A stretch of DNA of 10,083 nucleotides, taken from assembly GCA_024679435.1 (NCBI GenBank), contig JAIBDK010000058.1, positions 1 to 10,083 on the forward strand, in the 5' to 3' direction. Origin of the DNA: Gammaproteobacteria bacterium (GTDB lineage Bacteria; Pseudomonadota; Gammaproteobacteria; Arenicellales; Poriferihabitantaceae). A model generated the notes under the pieces. The model searched no databases and was not told the DNA's origin. It saw nothing but the letters and a program-made list of their open reading frames with translations. The stretch's first letter is position 1. Each line of letters starts with the position of its first letter. Shown here piece by piece: positions 1-7,267 of the stretch. The translations under genes and the position numbers were made by a program.

Positions 1-138
1 AGTGCATACCTTAAAAGCCACGGTGTGGAATTCACAAAAGAACCCTCACCCATGAAAAACGGAACGCGCATTCTGGCTTTTATTAAAGACCCGGACGGCT
101 ATCCTATCGAATTAAACGAGCCGACTTCGAAAAGCTGA
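1..138 (+). CDS. gloA: Lactoylglutathione lyase (glyoxalase I), C-terminal fragment
   Basis: Only the last 45 codons are present; the start lies before the window, and the frame ends in TGA at 136-138. Glyoxalase I isomerises the hemithioacetal of methylglyoxal and glutathione to S-lactoylglutathione in the cytoplasm, as the first step of methylglyoxal detoxification. The fragment matches the C-terminal end of E. coli GloA: a conserved stretch MKNGTRILAF followed by KDPDGYPIEL and a short polar tail. The Glu of IEL (fragment residue 37, codon 109-111) aligns with the C-terminal metal-ligand glutamate (E122 in E. coli GloA). The next gene is convergent, 42 bp away. Another vicinal-oxygen-chelate enzyme is possible, but the residues around the ligand are specifically glyoxalase-like. 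The first three metal ligands cannot be seen. Confidence 0.9.
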   Translation, partial: SAYLKSHGVEFTKEPSPMKNGTRILAFIKDPDGYPIELNEPTSKS

Positions 139-180
139 AGCTGCTATGACATCCCTGTTCGAAAGCATGCTCTCGAGAAA

Positions 181-2301
181 TTAAACTTTATCCGCTGAAA
201 CAATCAGCGCATCCACGATAACACAGGTGTCAGAAGTAACGACAACCGGATTCAAATCAATTTCGCAAACGGAGTCCCCAAGAGAAGACGCCGCTCTGGA
301 AAAATCAGACAAAGCTTTCGCTGCCAGATCCACTCGGCAGGGCGCCCTTCCCCGGGCACCCTGCAGGATTGTAAAAATAGCCAGAGATTCAATATTAAAG
401 AGAGCCTCCTCGACAGAACACGGTGCAGGTATAAATCGACGATCATCCAGAAGCTCGATATAGATCCCGCCCGCACAGACCATTACTATTGGCCCAAACT
501 GGTCATCACACACCATACCGAAACCCAGCTCAACGCCATGGCTAATCATCGGAGCGATGACTGCTCTGGGTCCCAGTCGGCCAGCCATTTCCTGATAACA
601 TTCTTCAAGTTGTACATGGGTTTTCAAATTTAACCTAACGCCGTCCACATCCGATTTATGTAACAATCCCCTCTGAGCAGATTTGAGCACCAAAGGAAAC
701 CCGAGTTTATCTGCTGCAATACTGACATCGCCAACATCCTCCACAACCTCAATATCGACACAGGGTAGCCCAAAGTCTCTGAGCAAAATCAGCGAGTCAA
801 TCTCATCCAGAGCGCTCGCCGAGGAGAGAACGCTCTGCCAGTACTTCACCTGGGCGCCTTCATATCCAAAATATTCAGCCCCTGAAGTAGAGGGATATAT
901 TGGACGATCTCGATACCAAAATGCCTTACCAATCGCGGTTAGAGCCAACGACACCCCGTTTATAACCGGAATTCCATGTTCTCCAAGATCCAGAGAATCT
1001 TGTGAATTTGCGGTGTAGACCGCACTACAGATCACGATCAGAGGTTTGCTCAACGATGCCGCGGACTGTTTCGCCACTTCCAGCAAACCCGGGTATTGAC
1101 TGAACTGATCTCTAAACTCAAACTCAAGGGAAAGTATAGATGTGCCCGGATCATCGTTGAGTATCTCAAGACAGCGACGATAAACAGGAGTGACGTCTAT
1201 ATTAACGGCGCCCATCGCGTCCACGGGATTCTCAGCAATCAAGCCGTGCTCCAGAATGTTTTCGAGTTTTTCTTTAGAGCCAACTGTCAGCTCGGTAAAG
1301 TCAACACCACACGATTCGGATAAATCGATCATCTGCTCTCGCAAACCACCGGAATCAAGCAAGCTGGAAAGCTTACCCGCACCCGGTCTTTTTTCCATGG
1401 ACATCACCATTGCAGTAGCGGCAAGCTCATCCATGTCCCTTACCCGAATAGCGCCATAGTGATCGCAGACCGCTTGAAACGCACTGTCATTCCCTGCAAC
1501 CGCTCCGGAATGACTCACTGCCATTCGAGCACTTTTCGCCGTCGCCCCAACCTTGACGATTATCACCGGGATCTGCTTTTTCCGGGCATTATGCAGCGCC
1601 TCAATAAACTTTTTCGGATCTCTGACAGTCTCGATAAAAACAGCAATGGCCCGGGTTGAAGGTTGGTCCAGGGCGTACAACATGTAATCAGCGACTGTGC
1701 CATTAATTTCCTGACCCGGTGATATCGCAAGGTTATACATTAGGCGCGGATCTGTATTGGTAAGATATGTCATTACCGAACCCGAATGGGCTATTAGCGT
1801 TATATGGCCCGCCGCGCGCTTCGGGGGAAAATCAAAACTCACCAACGTGCGGGAAGCATAGTTGTAAAACCCCATTCCGTTGCCTCCACACACCGGAATC
1901 CTCGCTTCACGGGTAATCTGTTTGAGCCGATCAAGAAGGAAAGGCTCAATGTCTCCTTCGAGGTAATTGTTTGCAAATATAACAATTCCCCCCGCATTAG
2001 CTTCCACGGAATCTAGAACCAGCATTTCCATGGTTTTATTGCCCGTTACCATCACGACCAGATCAGGAGATTTTGGGAGGGCTGAAAGGTTGGGATAACA
2101 GAGCCGACTGTTTATGCTTTGATAACCGGGGTTAACCAGATACACGTCTCCATGAAAATTATTGCCCTGTAGTAATTCAAGAACCCTCTGCCCAAAGCTA
2201 TCAGGTTTATCAGAAACTCCTACGATGGCAACAGAATTCGGAGAGAGCATCCGCGACATCCAGTGAGCGGGCTTCACAGATTTAGTGATACTTTTCGACA
2301 T
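181..2301 (-). CDS. Fused ADP(NDP)-forming acyl-CoA synthetase (acetate--CoA ligase family)
   Basis: 706 aa; the enzyme activates a carboxylic acid to its CoA thioester with ATP, giving ADP and phosphate through a phosphohistidine. Domain order is alpha then beta in one chain. Residues about 17-150 are a Rossmann CoA-binding domain with VAIVGVSDKPDSFG. Residues about 155-470 are two succinyl-CoA-ligase-like domains, with the probable phosphorylated His264 in SHSGAVAG and an SGG loop at 317-319. Residues about 485-706 are an ATP-grasp beta subunit with LVLKSA (537-542), HKSDVDGV (548-555), FGPIVM (602-607), AGGIYIELL (610-618) and EIDLNP (680-685). There is no C-terminal GNAT domain, unlike the Pat/YfiQ acetyltransferases. 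The ATG at 2301 is supported by GGAAAGGA with the AGGA core 8 nt upstream. The gene is divergent from a CaiD-like hydratase, so it probably makes that enzyme's CoA substrate. The acid itself cannot be read from sequence. Confidence 0.9.
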   Translation of the reverse strand: MSKSITKSVKPAHWMSRMLSPNSVAIVGVSDKPDSFGQRVLELLQGNNFHGDVYLVNPGYQSINSRLCYPNLSALPKSPDLVVMVTGNKTMEMLVLDSVEANAGGIVIFANNYLEGDIEPFLLDRLKQITREARIPVCGGNGMGFYNYASRTLVSFDFPPKRAAGHITLIAHSGSVMTYLTNTDPRLMYNLAISPGQEINGTVADYMLYALDQPSTRAIAVFIETVRDPKKFIEALHNARKKQIPVIIVKVGATAKSARMAVSHSGAVAGNDSAFQAVCDHYGAIRVRDMDELAATAMVMSMEKRPGAGKLSSLLDSGGLREQMIDLSESCGVDFTELTVGSKEKLENILEHGLIAENPVDAMGAVNIDVTPVYRRCLEILNDDPGTSILSLEFEFRDQFSQYPGLLEVAKQSAASLSKPLIVICSAVYTANSQDSLDLGEHGIPVINGVSLALTAIGKAFWYRDRPIYPSTSGAEYFGYEGAQVKYWQSVLSSASALDEIDSLILLRDFGLPCVDIEVVEDVGDVSIAADKLGFPLVLKSAQRGLLHKSDVDGVRLNLKTHVQLEECYQEMAGRLGPRAVIAPMISHGVELGFGMVCDDQFGPIVMVCAGGIYIELLDDRRFIPAPCSVEEALFNIESLAIFTILQGARGRAPCRVDLAAKALSDFSRAASSLGDSVCEIDLNPVVVTSDTCVIVDALIVSADKV

Positions 2302-2307
2302 TTGACC

Positions 2308-2317
2308 GTTCCTTTCC
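2308..2317 (-). promoter_or_regulatory. Ribosome binding site of the acyl-CoA synthetase
   Basis: Read on the minus strand this is GGAAAGGAAC. Its AGGA core is 8 nt before the ATG at 2301, a near-ideal Shine-Dalgarno that fixes this start over later in-frame ATGs such as M15 and M18. Confidence 0.6.
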
Positions 2318-2367
2318 GCAGACTAATCTCTGGCGAATACATGAGAAACAATAAGTTGCGACTCAAA

Positions 2368-2411
2368 TTGACCATTCATGTTTTAATCTGAAGTTCATTT
2401 ACAAATATAAG
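2368..2411 (+). promoter_or_regulatory. Weak candidate promoter elements before the CaiD-like gene
   Basis: The 141-bp region between the divergent ligase and hydratase genes holds TTGACC at 2368-2373 and a -10-like TATAAG at 2406-2411. They are 32 bp apart and so cannot serve together as one sigma70 promoter. TATAAG would start transcription about 25 nt before the ATG, but its own -35 position (TTAATC) is poor. No convincing operator palindrome is visible. Confidence 0.2.
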
Positions 2412-2442
2412 CGGTATCTCCAACACTCCATCGGCAAACAAG

Positions 2443-3249
2443 ATGACAAATGAAGTACAGGTAAATATCCTCGGGCAAGTTCTTGAAATCACTTTGAACA
2501 GACCACCCGCGAATGCTATCACCCGGTCTGTTTCAATTGCCATACATGAAGCGTTGAAAATGCTCCAGGAAGATAGTCATTTGCAATGCGGAATTATCAC
2601 TGGAAGCGGTGATAAAATATTTTGCGCAGGTTGGGACTTAAAAGAAATGGCCAAAATGGAATCCAACGATCAGGCACTCTCAGAATCACTCGAATGTCCC
2701 GGAGGATTTGCCGGCATCACCGAATTCTGGGATCTGAAAAAACCGGTGATCTGCGCCGTCAACGGCATTGCGGTGGGCGGGGGATTCGAAATAGCGCTAG
2801 CCTGCGATATGATACTTTGCACAGAACATGCAGAGTTCTTTTTCCCAGAGATACAGCGTGGGTTTTTACCCGATGTGGGTGGAATACAGCATCTACCCCG
2901 AAAACTGCCCTATAACATTGCCATGGAACTCCTCTATACGGGACGAAAAATGTCCGCCAGTGAGGCCATTCAAAGGGGGCTCGTTAATGAAATACTCCCC
3001 GCTGAAAAACTGATTACCCGGGCACGAGAACTGGCTCACCATATTTCACAAGGGGCGCCACTGGCATTGCAGGCCCTAAAAGAAATCATGCCGGTGATCC
3101 AGGGCATGCCTGTTAAAAAAGCTTTTTCCGAAACTAAACCGGGTGGTGAACGATTTCCTATTTACCAAAAAATGCTATTTTCTGAAGATTTTATGGAAGG
3201 TGGCCGTGCATTCGCAGAAAAACGCAAACCTCACTGGAAGGGAAAATAG
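2443..3249 (+). CDS. CaiD-like enoyl-CoA hydratase/isomerase (crotonobetainyl-CoA hydratase family)
   Basis: 268 aa crotonase-fold enzyme of the cytosol. It resembles E. coli CaiD (carnitinyl-CoA dehydratase, 261 aa) along its whole length. Shared segments include EITLNRPPANAI (15-26), the oxyanion-hole region CAGWDLKE (61-68), the PGGFAGITE block (86-94), GGGFE (112-116), the FPE segment (134-136) and the C-terminal FAEKRKPHWKGK (257-268). Glu116 and Glu136 fall where the two CaiD/crotonase catalytic glutamates lie. Such enzymes add or remove water across the alpha-beta bond of acyl-CoAs. The ATG is the only ATG/GTG/TTG start after the upstream in-frame TGA at 2389, yet it lacks a good Shine-Dalgarno. 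The partner is presumably the divergent CoA ligase. No caiT, caiA, caiB or caiC is visible, so a carnitine role is only a possibility; another branched or beta-hydroxy acyl-CoA is equally likely. Confidence 0.87.
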   Translation: MTNEVQVNILGQVLEITLNRPPANAITRSVSIAIHEALKMLQEDSHLQCGIITGSGDKIFCAGWDLKEMAKMESNDQALSESLECPGGFAGITEFWDLKKPVICAVNGIAVGGGFEIALACDMILCTEHAEFFFPEIQRGFLPDVGGIQHLPRKLPYNIAMELLYTGRKMSASEAIQRGLVNEILPAEKLITRARELAHHISQGAPLALQALKEIMPVIQGMPVKKAFSETKPGGERFPIYQKMLFSEDFMEGGRAFAEKRKPHWKGK

Positions 3250-3274
3250 AGCGGCCAATCTCTGTCAGACAGTC

Positions 3275-3296
3275 AGGGATTCATTGGGAAATCCCT
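3275..3296. terminator. Possible bidirectional terminator hairpin between convergent genes
   Basis: AGGGATT at 3275-3281 pairs perfectly with AATCCCT at 3290-3296 across an 8-nt loop. It sits between the stops of the CaiD-like gene and the cardiolipin synthase gene, only 57 bp apart. Position favours a terminator serving both strands, but neither side has a clear run of T, so termination may be weak or factor-assisted. Confidence 0.4.
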
Positions 3297-3306
3297 CACT
3301 GCAGGC

Positions 3307-4770
3307 CTAGAGCAACGGGCTCATTAGCCTCATTGAGTTTTCCAGAAACTTGACCACCACATGACGGTTTTCCCATTCTTCTGCGTCCAATCTCTTTGAA
3401 TCCCTCAAATATTCTGAATGCAAACGGCCCAACTGCTGGGCAAAACTGACATCATAAACAAACAACGATACTTCATGATTTAACCACAAGCTGCGCATAT
3501 CAAAATTAACCGTACCAAACATAGAGATACTTCCGTCTGTCATAATAGATTTTGTATGCAATAACCCGCCTCGATACAGATAGATTTCAATACCGTGGTT
3601 CAGCATTCCATCAAGATAGGAATTACTGGCATGACGCGTCATAAAAGAATCTACTGTCTCGGGAACAATTATTTTAACCCGGACACCTCGACCGGTTGCC
3701 CCTCTTAGCGCCCATAACAAAGAATCGTCCGGCACCAAATAGGGGGTGGTTATAACCACCTCTTTCCGGGCGTTATTAATCATGGCCTGCATCATTTTTA
3801 ACAAACTATTCCCCTGAGAACCGGGGCCGGATGCAACCACCTGAACATCGGAATCACCGCAAGGCGCCGGAAGTTTAATACCTGCCTTTCGGCCCATCTG
3901 CCGCAAATTTTCCCCGGTTTCAGCGACCCAGTCTCCACCCAGTATCGCTGCCAGTGGGAGCAAGGCCGTTCCTCTGATTCGAACCATAGCATCTATCCAT
4001 TCTCCGTAGTTACCATCCTGCTTGAAAAAACCCGGATCAACCATATTCATACTTCCGGTCCAGGCCGTCTCACCATCGATAATGATTATTTTTCGATGCA
4101 AACGCAAATCGGTTCTGCCGACCAGTGATCGAAACAACCCCACCGGTAATGCCGAATTTAACAGCACGCCCGCTTTCTTAAGGCGCCCTGGCTGAGCGCC
4201 CTTCCACCAGGCCGAAGCACCCAGAGCATCGATCAAAACCAGACAGTAAACGCCTCTTTGCGCCGCCGAGATAAGCGCGTTAAGAACATCGTCCGCTAAT
4301 CCACCTTCATGCCAGATATAGAACTCCATCAGGACACTGGTATTAGCAGCATCAATGTCCTGGCGGATGCGAGTCAGAATAGATCGGGTTTCAGAAAAAA
4401 GCTCAAGATTGTTTCCGCCAAACGTTAATGCATTAGCCGTGTTTAAGCCCAGTGTTGCCATCGTGCGTGCGTTACGACAGTGCTTGTCCCAGTCTACGTT
4501 TGTGAGGCCCTCGGCAACGGTAATTTCGGCGATCTCTTTTAGATCTTCACGCACTTTATCGAGACGAGCCACTCGTTTAGGGCTGAGTCGTCTTTCTCCG
4601 ATCAGAAGGTACACGGCAGCGCCAAAGTAAGGAATCATGGAAACGATCAATAACCATGCCAGCGCAACCCCCGAGGGTGGCCGATTCATAATCACCCGGA
4701 TAGATATCCCGATTACCAGTAGCACCTGGAGAAAAGCAAGTATGGCGAGTGGGCTGAAATAATATTCCAT
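3307..4770 (-). CDS. clsA: Cardiolipin synthase A (phospholipase D superfamily)
   Basis: 487 aa from the ATG at 4770, against 486 in E. coli ClsA. It is an inner-membrane enzyme condensing two phosphatidylglycerols to cardiolipin and glycerol. Two N-terminal membrane segments lie at about 5-26 and 35-58. Two HKD motifs follow: H225/K227/D232 in LRLHRKIIIID and H405/K407/D412 in LLHTKSIMTD, each followed by a GS or GT turn (TGSMNMVDP at 238-246, GTVNFDMRSLWLN at 419-431). The C-terminal SPLL is identical to the end of E. coli ClsA. A GTG at 4818 would add 16 residues; the ATG is preferred because it gives the family length and puts the first hydrophobic segment at the N terminus. Neither start has a good Shine-Dalgarno. 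The gene is divergent from a secreted phospholipase and shares its control region. Confidence 0.95.
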   Translation of the reverse strand: MEYYFSPLAILAFLQVLLVIGISIRVIMNRPPSGVALAWLLIVSMIPYFGAAVYLLIGERRLSPKRVARLDKVREDLKEIAEITVAEGLTNVDWDKHCRNARTMATLGLNTANALTFGGNNLELFSETRSILTRIRQDIDAANTSVLMEFYIWHEGGLADDVLNALISAAQRGVYCLVLIDALGASAWWKGAQPGRLKKAGVLLNSALPVGLFRSLVGRTDLRLHRKIIIIDGETAWTGSMNMVDPGFFKQDGNYGEWIDAMVRIRGTALLPLAAILGGDWVAETGENLRQMGRKAGIKLPAPCGDSDVQVVASGPGSQGNSLLKMMQAMINNARKEVVITTPYLVPDDSLLWALRGATGRGVRVKIIVPETVDSFMTRHASNSYLDGMLNHGIEIYLYRGGLLHTKSIMTDGSISMFGTVNFDMRSLWLNHEVSLFVYDVSFAQQLGRLHSEYLRDSKRLDAEEWENRHVVVKFLENSMRLMSPLL

Positions 4771-4818
4771 GGGAGTGAGTGTATAGTGAATACGGCTAAA
4801 TGGAAGCACCCATCCCAC

Positions 4819-4839
4819 ATCAAATCAAAGATTTGATTT
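4819..4839. promoter_or_regulatory. AT-rich dyad in the cls/phospholipase divergent region
   Basis: ATCAAATC at 4819-4826 and GATTTGAT at 4830-4837 form a perfect 8-bp inverted repeat with a 3-nt centre. A shifted pairing, AAATCAAA (4822-4829) with TTTGATTT (4832-4839), is also perfect. It sits roughly midway between the cardiolipin synthase ATG (4770) and the phospholipase ATG (4900), the usual place for an operator acting on divergent promoters. No T-tract or preceding gene end suggests a terminator. The regulator is unknown. Confidence 0.4.
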
Positions 4840-4899
4840 CAAAAGCACCACCTAATATGGCACTATCTTAGTTTGAAAAACCCAAGAAATTTCAATCAC

Positions 4900-7098
4900 A
4901 TGATTCCCCACAGGCTGGTTACAACATTGATCGCATTATCGTTGATCACCGCAAATCTGCTGTGTGGACTGTCGTTTGCACAAGAAAGACCGAAAATAGG
5001 TCTGGCGCTGGCAGGTGGTGGAGCACGTGGTGCAGCACATATTGGAATCCTTAAACGCCTTAAAGAATTACGAATCCCGGTAGATTACATTGCCGGCACC
5101 AGTATTGGTGCGATTGTGGGCGGTTTGTATGCATCGGGCAAATCTCCAGAAGAACTGGAACTGATTATTAACGAAATTAACTGGAATGCAGTATTCAAGG
5201 ATAAGCCCCCCCGAGAACAGCTGAGTCCACGAAGAAAAGTTGAAGACAACCTGTTTCTGGTCGATAAACTTCCCGGATTAAAAGATGGGCAACTCAAGCT
5301 ACCTCAAGGGGTAATTCAGGGCCAGGCTTTCTATACACTGATCAAGGATCTGACCCGCAGCGCTTCAGCAATTAAGGATTTTAATGACTTTAACCCGCCG
5401 TTTCGAGCTATTGCAACCGACCTTGAAACCGGTGAAGCCGTGGCGATTGATCATGGAGATTTGGCCACTGCTATCCGCGCCAGCATGTCTGTTCCCGCTA
5501 TATTCGCACCGGTCGAAATAGATGGACGATTACTGGTTGACGGAGGGCTTGCTAACAATCTGCCAATAGACGTAGTCCGGGAAATGGGAGCGGATATCGT
5601 CATTGCAGTGGATATTAGTTCTCCTTTCGTTGACAGGGAACATCTGGACAATGTTCTTGCAGTTGCGTATCAACTAACGAATTTTCTGACCCGCAATAAT
5701 ACGCTTCGGCAACTGGAGTCTCTGACCGAAAACGATATTTTAATTGTTCCAGATTTACAAACTGTCGAGTCCGCTGACTTTAAGAGCACAGACAGAGCTG
5801 TCGAAATGGGCTATATAAGCGCATTACTCAACAGCACAAGGCTGCTTGATCTGAGCATGAGCGAGCAGGACTATGCTGGTTACGAACTATACCGCTCTGG
5901 AATAATTACTCCAAAGATTGTTGTCGAATATATAGATATTAATACCGGCGAAGAGATCAGCGAATCTCTGCTCCGCAAAAAAATTATCCAACCGTTAGAT
6001 CAATTGCTTGACGTAGACCTGATGAATGAGTCGTTAGGTAACATAAACGGCCTGGGTTATTTCGAAACGGTATTCTATGATGTAACCGAACGCGATGGGA
6101 TGACGGGAGTGTCCATCACCGCAAAACCTCGATCCTGGGGGCCCAAATATATTCAGTTCGGGGCTCGATATAGCAATAATCTGGCGGGAGACGACGGTCT
6201 TGATCTACGTCTAGGCTATCTGGTCGCCCCGCGAGGACCCGACGGATCAGAATGGTCGTCCAACCTCAGTCTGGGAGAAGAGACCGGATTAAGCACCGAG
6301 TACTTTCGACCGCTGAGACCTGATTCCAGTTATTTTTACTCCGTAACTGCAGCACTCAGCCGACAAAGGTTTAACGCATTTGTTGACGGTGATCTTGTGG
6401 CTCAAAGTGACATAACCAGAATTGGAGCTTCAGCCAGATTTGGCCACTTCCTCGGTTTACTGGGTGAAACTAGTTTTGGGTACAGGCTGTACACGGGAGA
6501 CCGGGAAGACCGAATCGGCGTTATCAACAGTAGTTCAAGTGACATTGATGGCGGAGAAGTATTTGGAAGGCTCGTCTATGACAGTCTGGACAGCATCAGT
6601 TTTCCAACACACGGTAACTATCTTCAATTTAACGGCCTTCGTTCAGATGAAAATATCGGCGCGTCTGAAAATTTTGGCCAGTACGGGCTTGATTACTTTG
6701 GCGCCGTCACTTCAAAATCTCTGACATTTTTAGGGGGTGTCCGTCTGCAGCTGACGACACTGGGCGATGCCCCCCTCCAAAATCGCTATCAATTTGGGGG
6801 ACTTTTCGAATTAGGTGGTGTCAATGAAAATGAATTTTCAACCGAGAACTTAGTGTTACTGCGAGCTGGCGTTGCGCGCCAGATGAACTCCTTTCTTGGA
6901 TCAAATATGTGGGTCGGCGGTATGCTGCAACATGCAAGTACGGCCGCAGACACTGATGACCTTTCTTTTGATGACGGTATTCTGGGCGGTTCCATGTATC
7001 TTGGATGGAACACGCTAGCCGGGCCTCTGTACCTTGGTTATGGTATTTCAGAAGGCGGCAATAACAGCCTACATTTGCTACTCGGAAAACAATTTTAA
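4900..7098 (+). CDS. PlpD-like patatin phospholipase with POTRA and outer-membrane beta-barrel (type Vd autotransporter)
   Basis: 732 aa from the ATG at 4900. The N terminus is a signal peptide (MIPHR, then a hydrophobic core) with likely cleavage after LSFA, A27|Q28. The patatin domain spans about 31-320: oxyanion-hole GGGARG (39-44), nucleophile Ser68 in GTSIG (66-70), and dyad Asp214 in DGG (214-216). A POTRA domain follows at about 337-411. The remainder, about 412-732, is an Omp85-type (bacterial surface antigen) beta-barrel with alternating aromatic strands, ending in a C-terminal Phe (LLLGKQF). This is the architecture of Pseudomonas aeruginosa PlpD (728 aa), a self-transported phospholipase A1. 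The expected role is phospholipid hydrolysis at the cell surface. A TTG at 4873 is the only alternative start and would add 9 residues without a better ribosome site. It is divergent from the cardiolipin synthase gene. Confidence 0.93.
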   Translation: MIPHRLVTTLIALSLITANLLCGLSFAQERPKIGLALAGGGARGAAHIGILKRLKELRIPVDYIAGTSIGAIVGGLYASGKSPEELELIINEINWNAVFKDKPPREQLSPRRKVEDNLFLVDKLPGLKDGQLKLPQGVIQGQAFYTLIKDLTRSASAIKDFNDFNPPFRAIATDLETGEAVAIDHGDLATAIRASMSVPAIFAPVEIDGRLLVDGGLANNLPIDVVREMGADIVIAVDISSPFVDREHLDNVLAVAYQLTNFLTRNNTLRQLESLTENDILIVPDLQTVESADFKSTDRAVEMGYISALLNSTRLLDLSMSEQDYAGYELYRSGIITPKIVVEYIDINTGEEISESLLRKKIIQPLDQLLDVDLMNESLGNINGLGYFETVFYDVTERDGMTGVSITAKPRSWGPKYIQFGARYSNNLAGDDGLDLRLGYLVAPRGPDGSEWSSNLSLGEETGLSTEYFRPLRPDSSYFYSVTAALSRQRFNAFVDGDLVAQSDITRIGASARFGHFLGLLGETSFGYRLYTGDREDRIGVINSSSSDIDGGEVFGRLVYDSLDSISFPTHGNYLQFNGLRSDENIGASENFGQYGLDYFGAVTSKSLTFLGGVRLQLTTLGDAPLQNRYQFGGLFELGGVNENEFSTENLVLLRAGVARQMNSFLGSNMWVGGMLQHASTAADTDDLSFDDGILGGSMYLGWNTLAGPLYLGYGISEGGNNSLHLLLGKQF

Positions 7099-7147
7099 TA
7101 TTCGGGGCTTTCCGACGCATCTCATGTTAAGTTTTTCCCCGATCCAA

Positions 7148-7167
7148 ATACTGATATATTTCAGTAT
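7148..7167. repeat. Short inverted repeat downstream of the phospholipase gene
   Basis: ATACTGA (7148-7154) and TCAGTAT (7161-7167) are perfect 7-bp arms around TATATT. The element is 50 bp after the phospholipase stop and 101 bp before the DUF2058 start. No T-run follows, so it is a poor intrinsic terminator; it could be a weak terminator or a protein-binding site. Confidence 0.35.
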
Positions 7168-7189
7168 CAGAACACACGCACATACTAAC

Positions 7190-7235
7190 CGCTAATTTGT
7201 TGAAAGCACTGACACAAAACATCATCAAATTAGCG
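7190..7235. promoter_or_regulatory. Long-range stem-loop in the leader of the DUF2058 gene
   Basis: CGCTAATTTG (7190-7199) is the exact reverse complement of CAAATTAGCG (7226-7235). After one T-T mismatch, three more base pairs form inside (TGA 7201-7203 with TCA 7222-7224), giving a 13-pair stem around an 18-nt loop. It ends 18 nt before the Shine-Dalgarno of the DUF2058 gene. No U-run follows, so it is more likely a leader RNA structure or a spaced operator pair than a terminator of the preceding gene. Confidence 0.45.
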
Positions 7236-7253
7236 CCTCTGAGATTCATATTT

Positions 7254-7260
7254 AAAGGAA
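7254..7260 (+). promoter_or_regulatory. Ribosome binding site fixing a TTG start
   Basis: AAAGGAA lies 7 nt before TTG at 7268. An in-frame TAA at 7253-7255 overlaps it, so no earlier start in this frame is possible, and the first in-frame ATG is near residue 134. This decides the TTG start. Confidence 0.75.
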
Positions 7261-7267
7261 CTGGAAA

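Noticed and set aside
159..176. Imperfect dyad TCGAAAGCATGCTCTCGA between gloA and the convergent ligase, as a terminator
   Set aside because: It is centred on a palindrome with no loop and has a mismatch; the folded stem would be very short and no T-run follows.
683..1018. 111-codon + frame opposite the acyl-CoA synthetase
   Set aside because: It lies antisense to a well-conserved ligase region, has no ribosome site, and has low-complexity Ser/Thr-rich composition typical of shadow frames.
2302..2377. Imperfect direct repeat TTGACCGTTC (2302-2311) and TTGACCATTC (2368-2377) in the ligase/hydratase gap
   Set aside because: Nine of ten bases match, but such a pair is expected fairly often by chance in 140 bp, and the first copy overlaps the ligase ribosome site.
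4771..4818. GTG start at 4818 for the cardiolipin synthase
   Set aside because: It would add 16 residues not matched in E. coli ClsA, lacks a ribosome site, and would begin inside the upstream dyad region; ATG 4770 gives the family length.
4873..4899. TTG start at 4873 for the patatin-like gene
   Set aside because: It has no purine-rich site upstream, and the ATG at 4900 already gives a complete signal peptide with a good cleavage site. It remains the only alternative.
4960..4980. Lipoprotein signal (LLCG) in the phospholipase leader
   Set aside because: The residue before the Cys is Leu rather than Gly, Ala or Ser, and a good signal peptidase I site (LSFA|Q) follows five residues later.
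7102..7142. TCGGGG (7102-7107) and CCCCGA (7137-7142) as a terminator after the phospholipase gene
   Set aside because: Only six pairs around a 29-nt loop, with no T-tract after the right arm; too weak to list as a feature.
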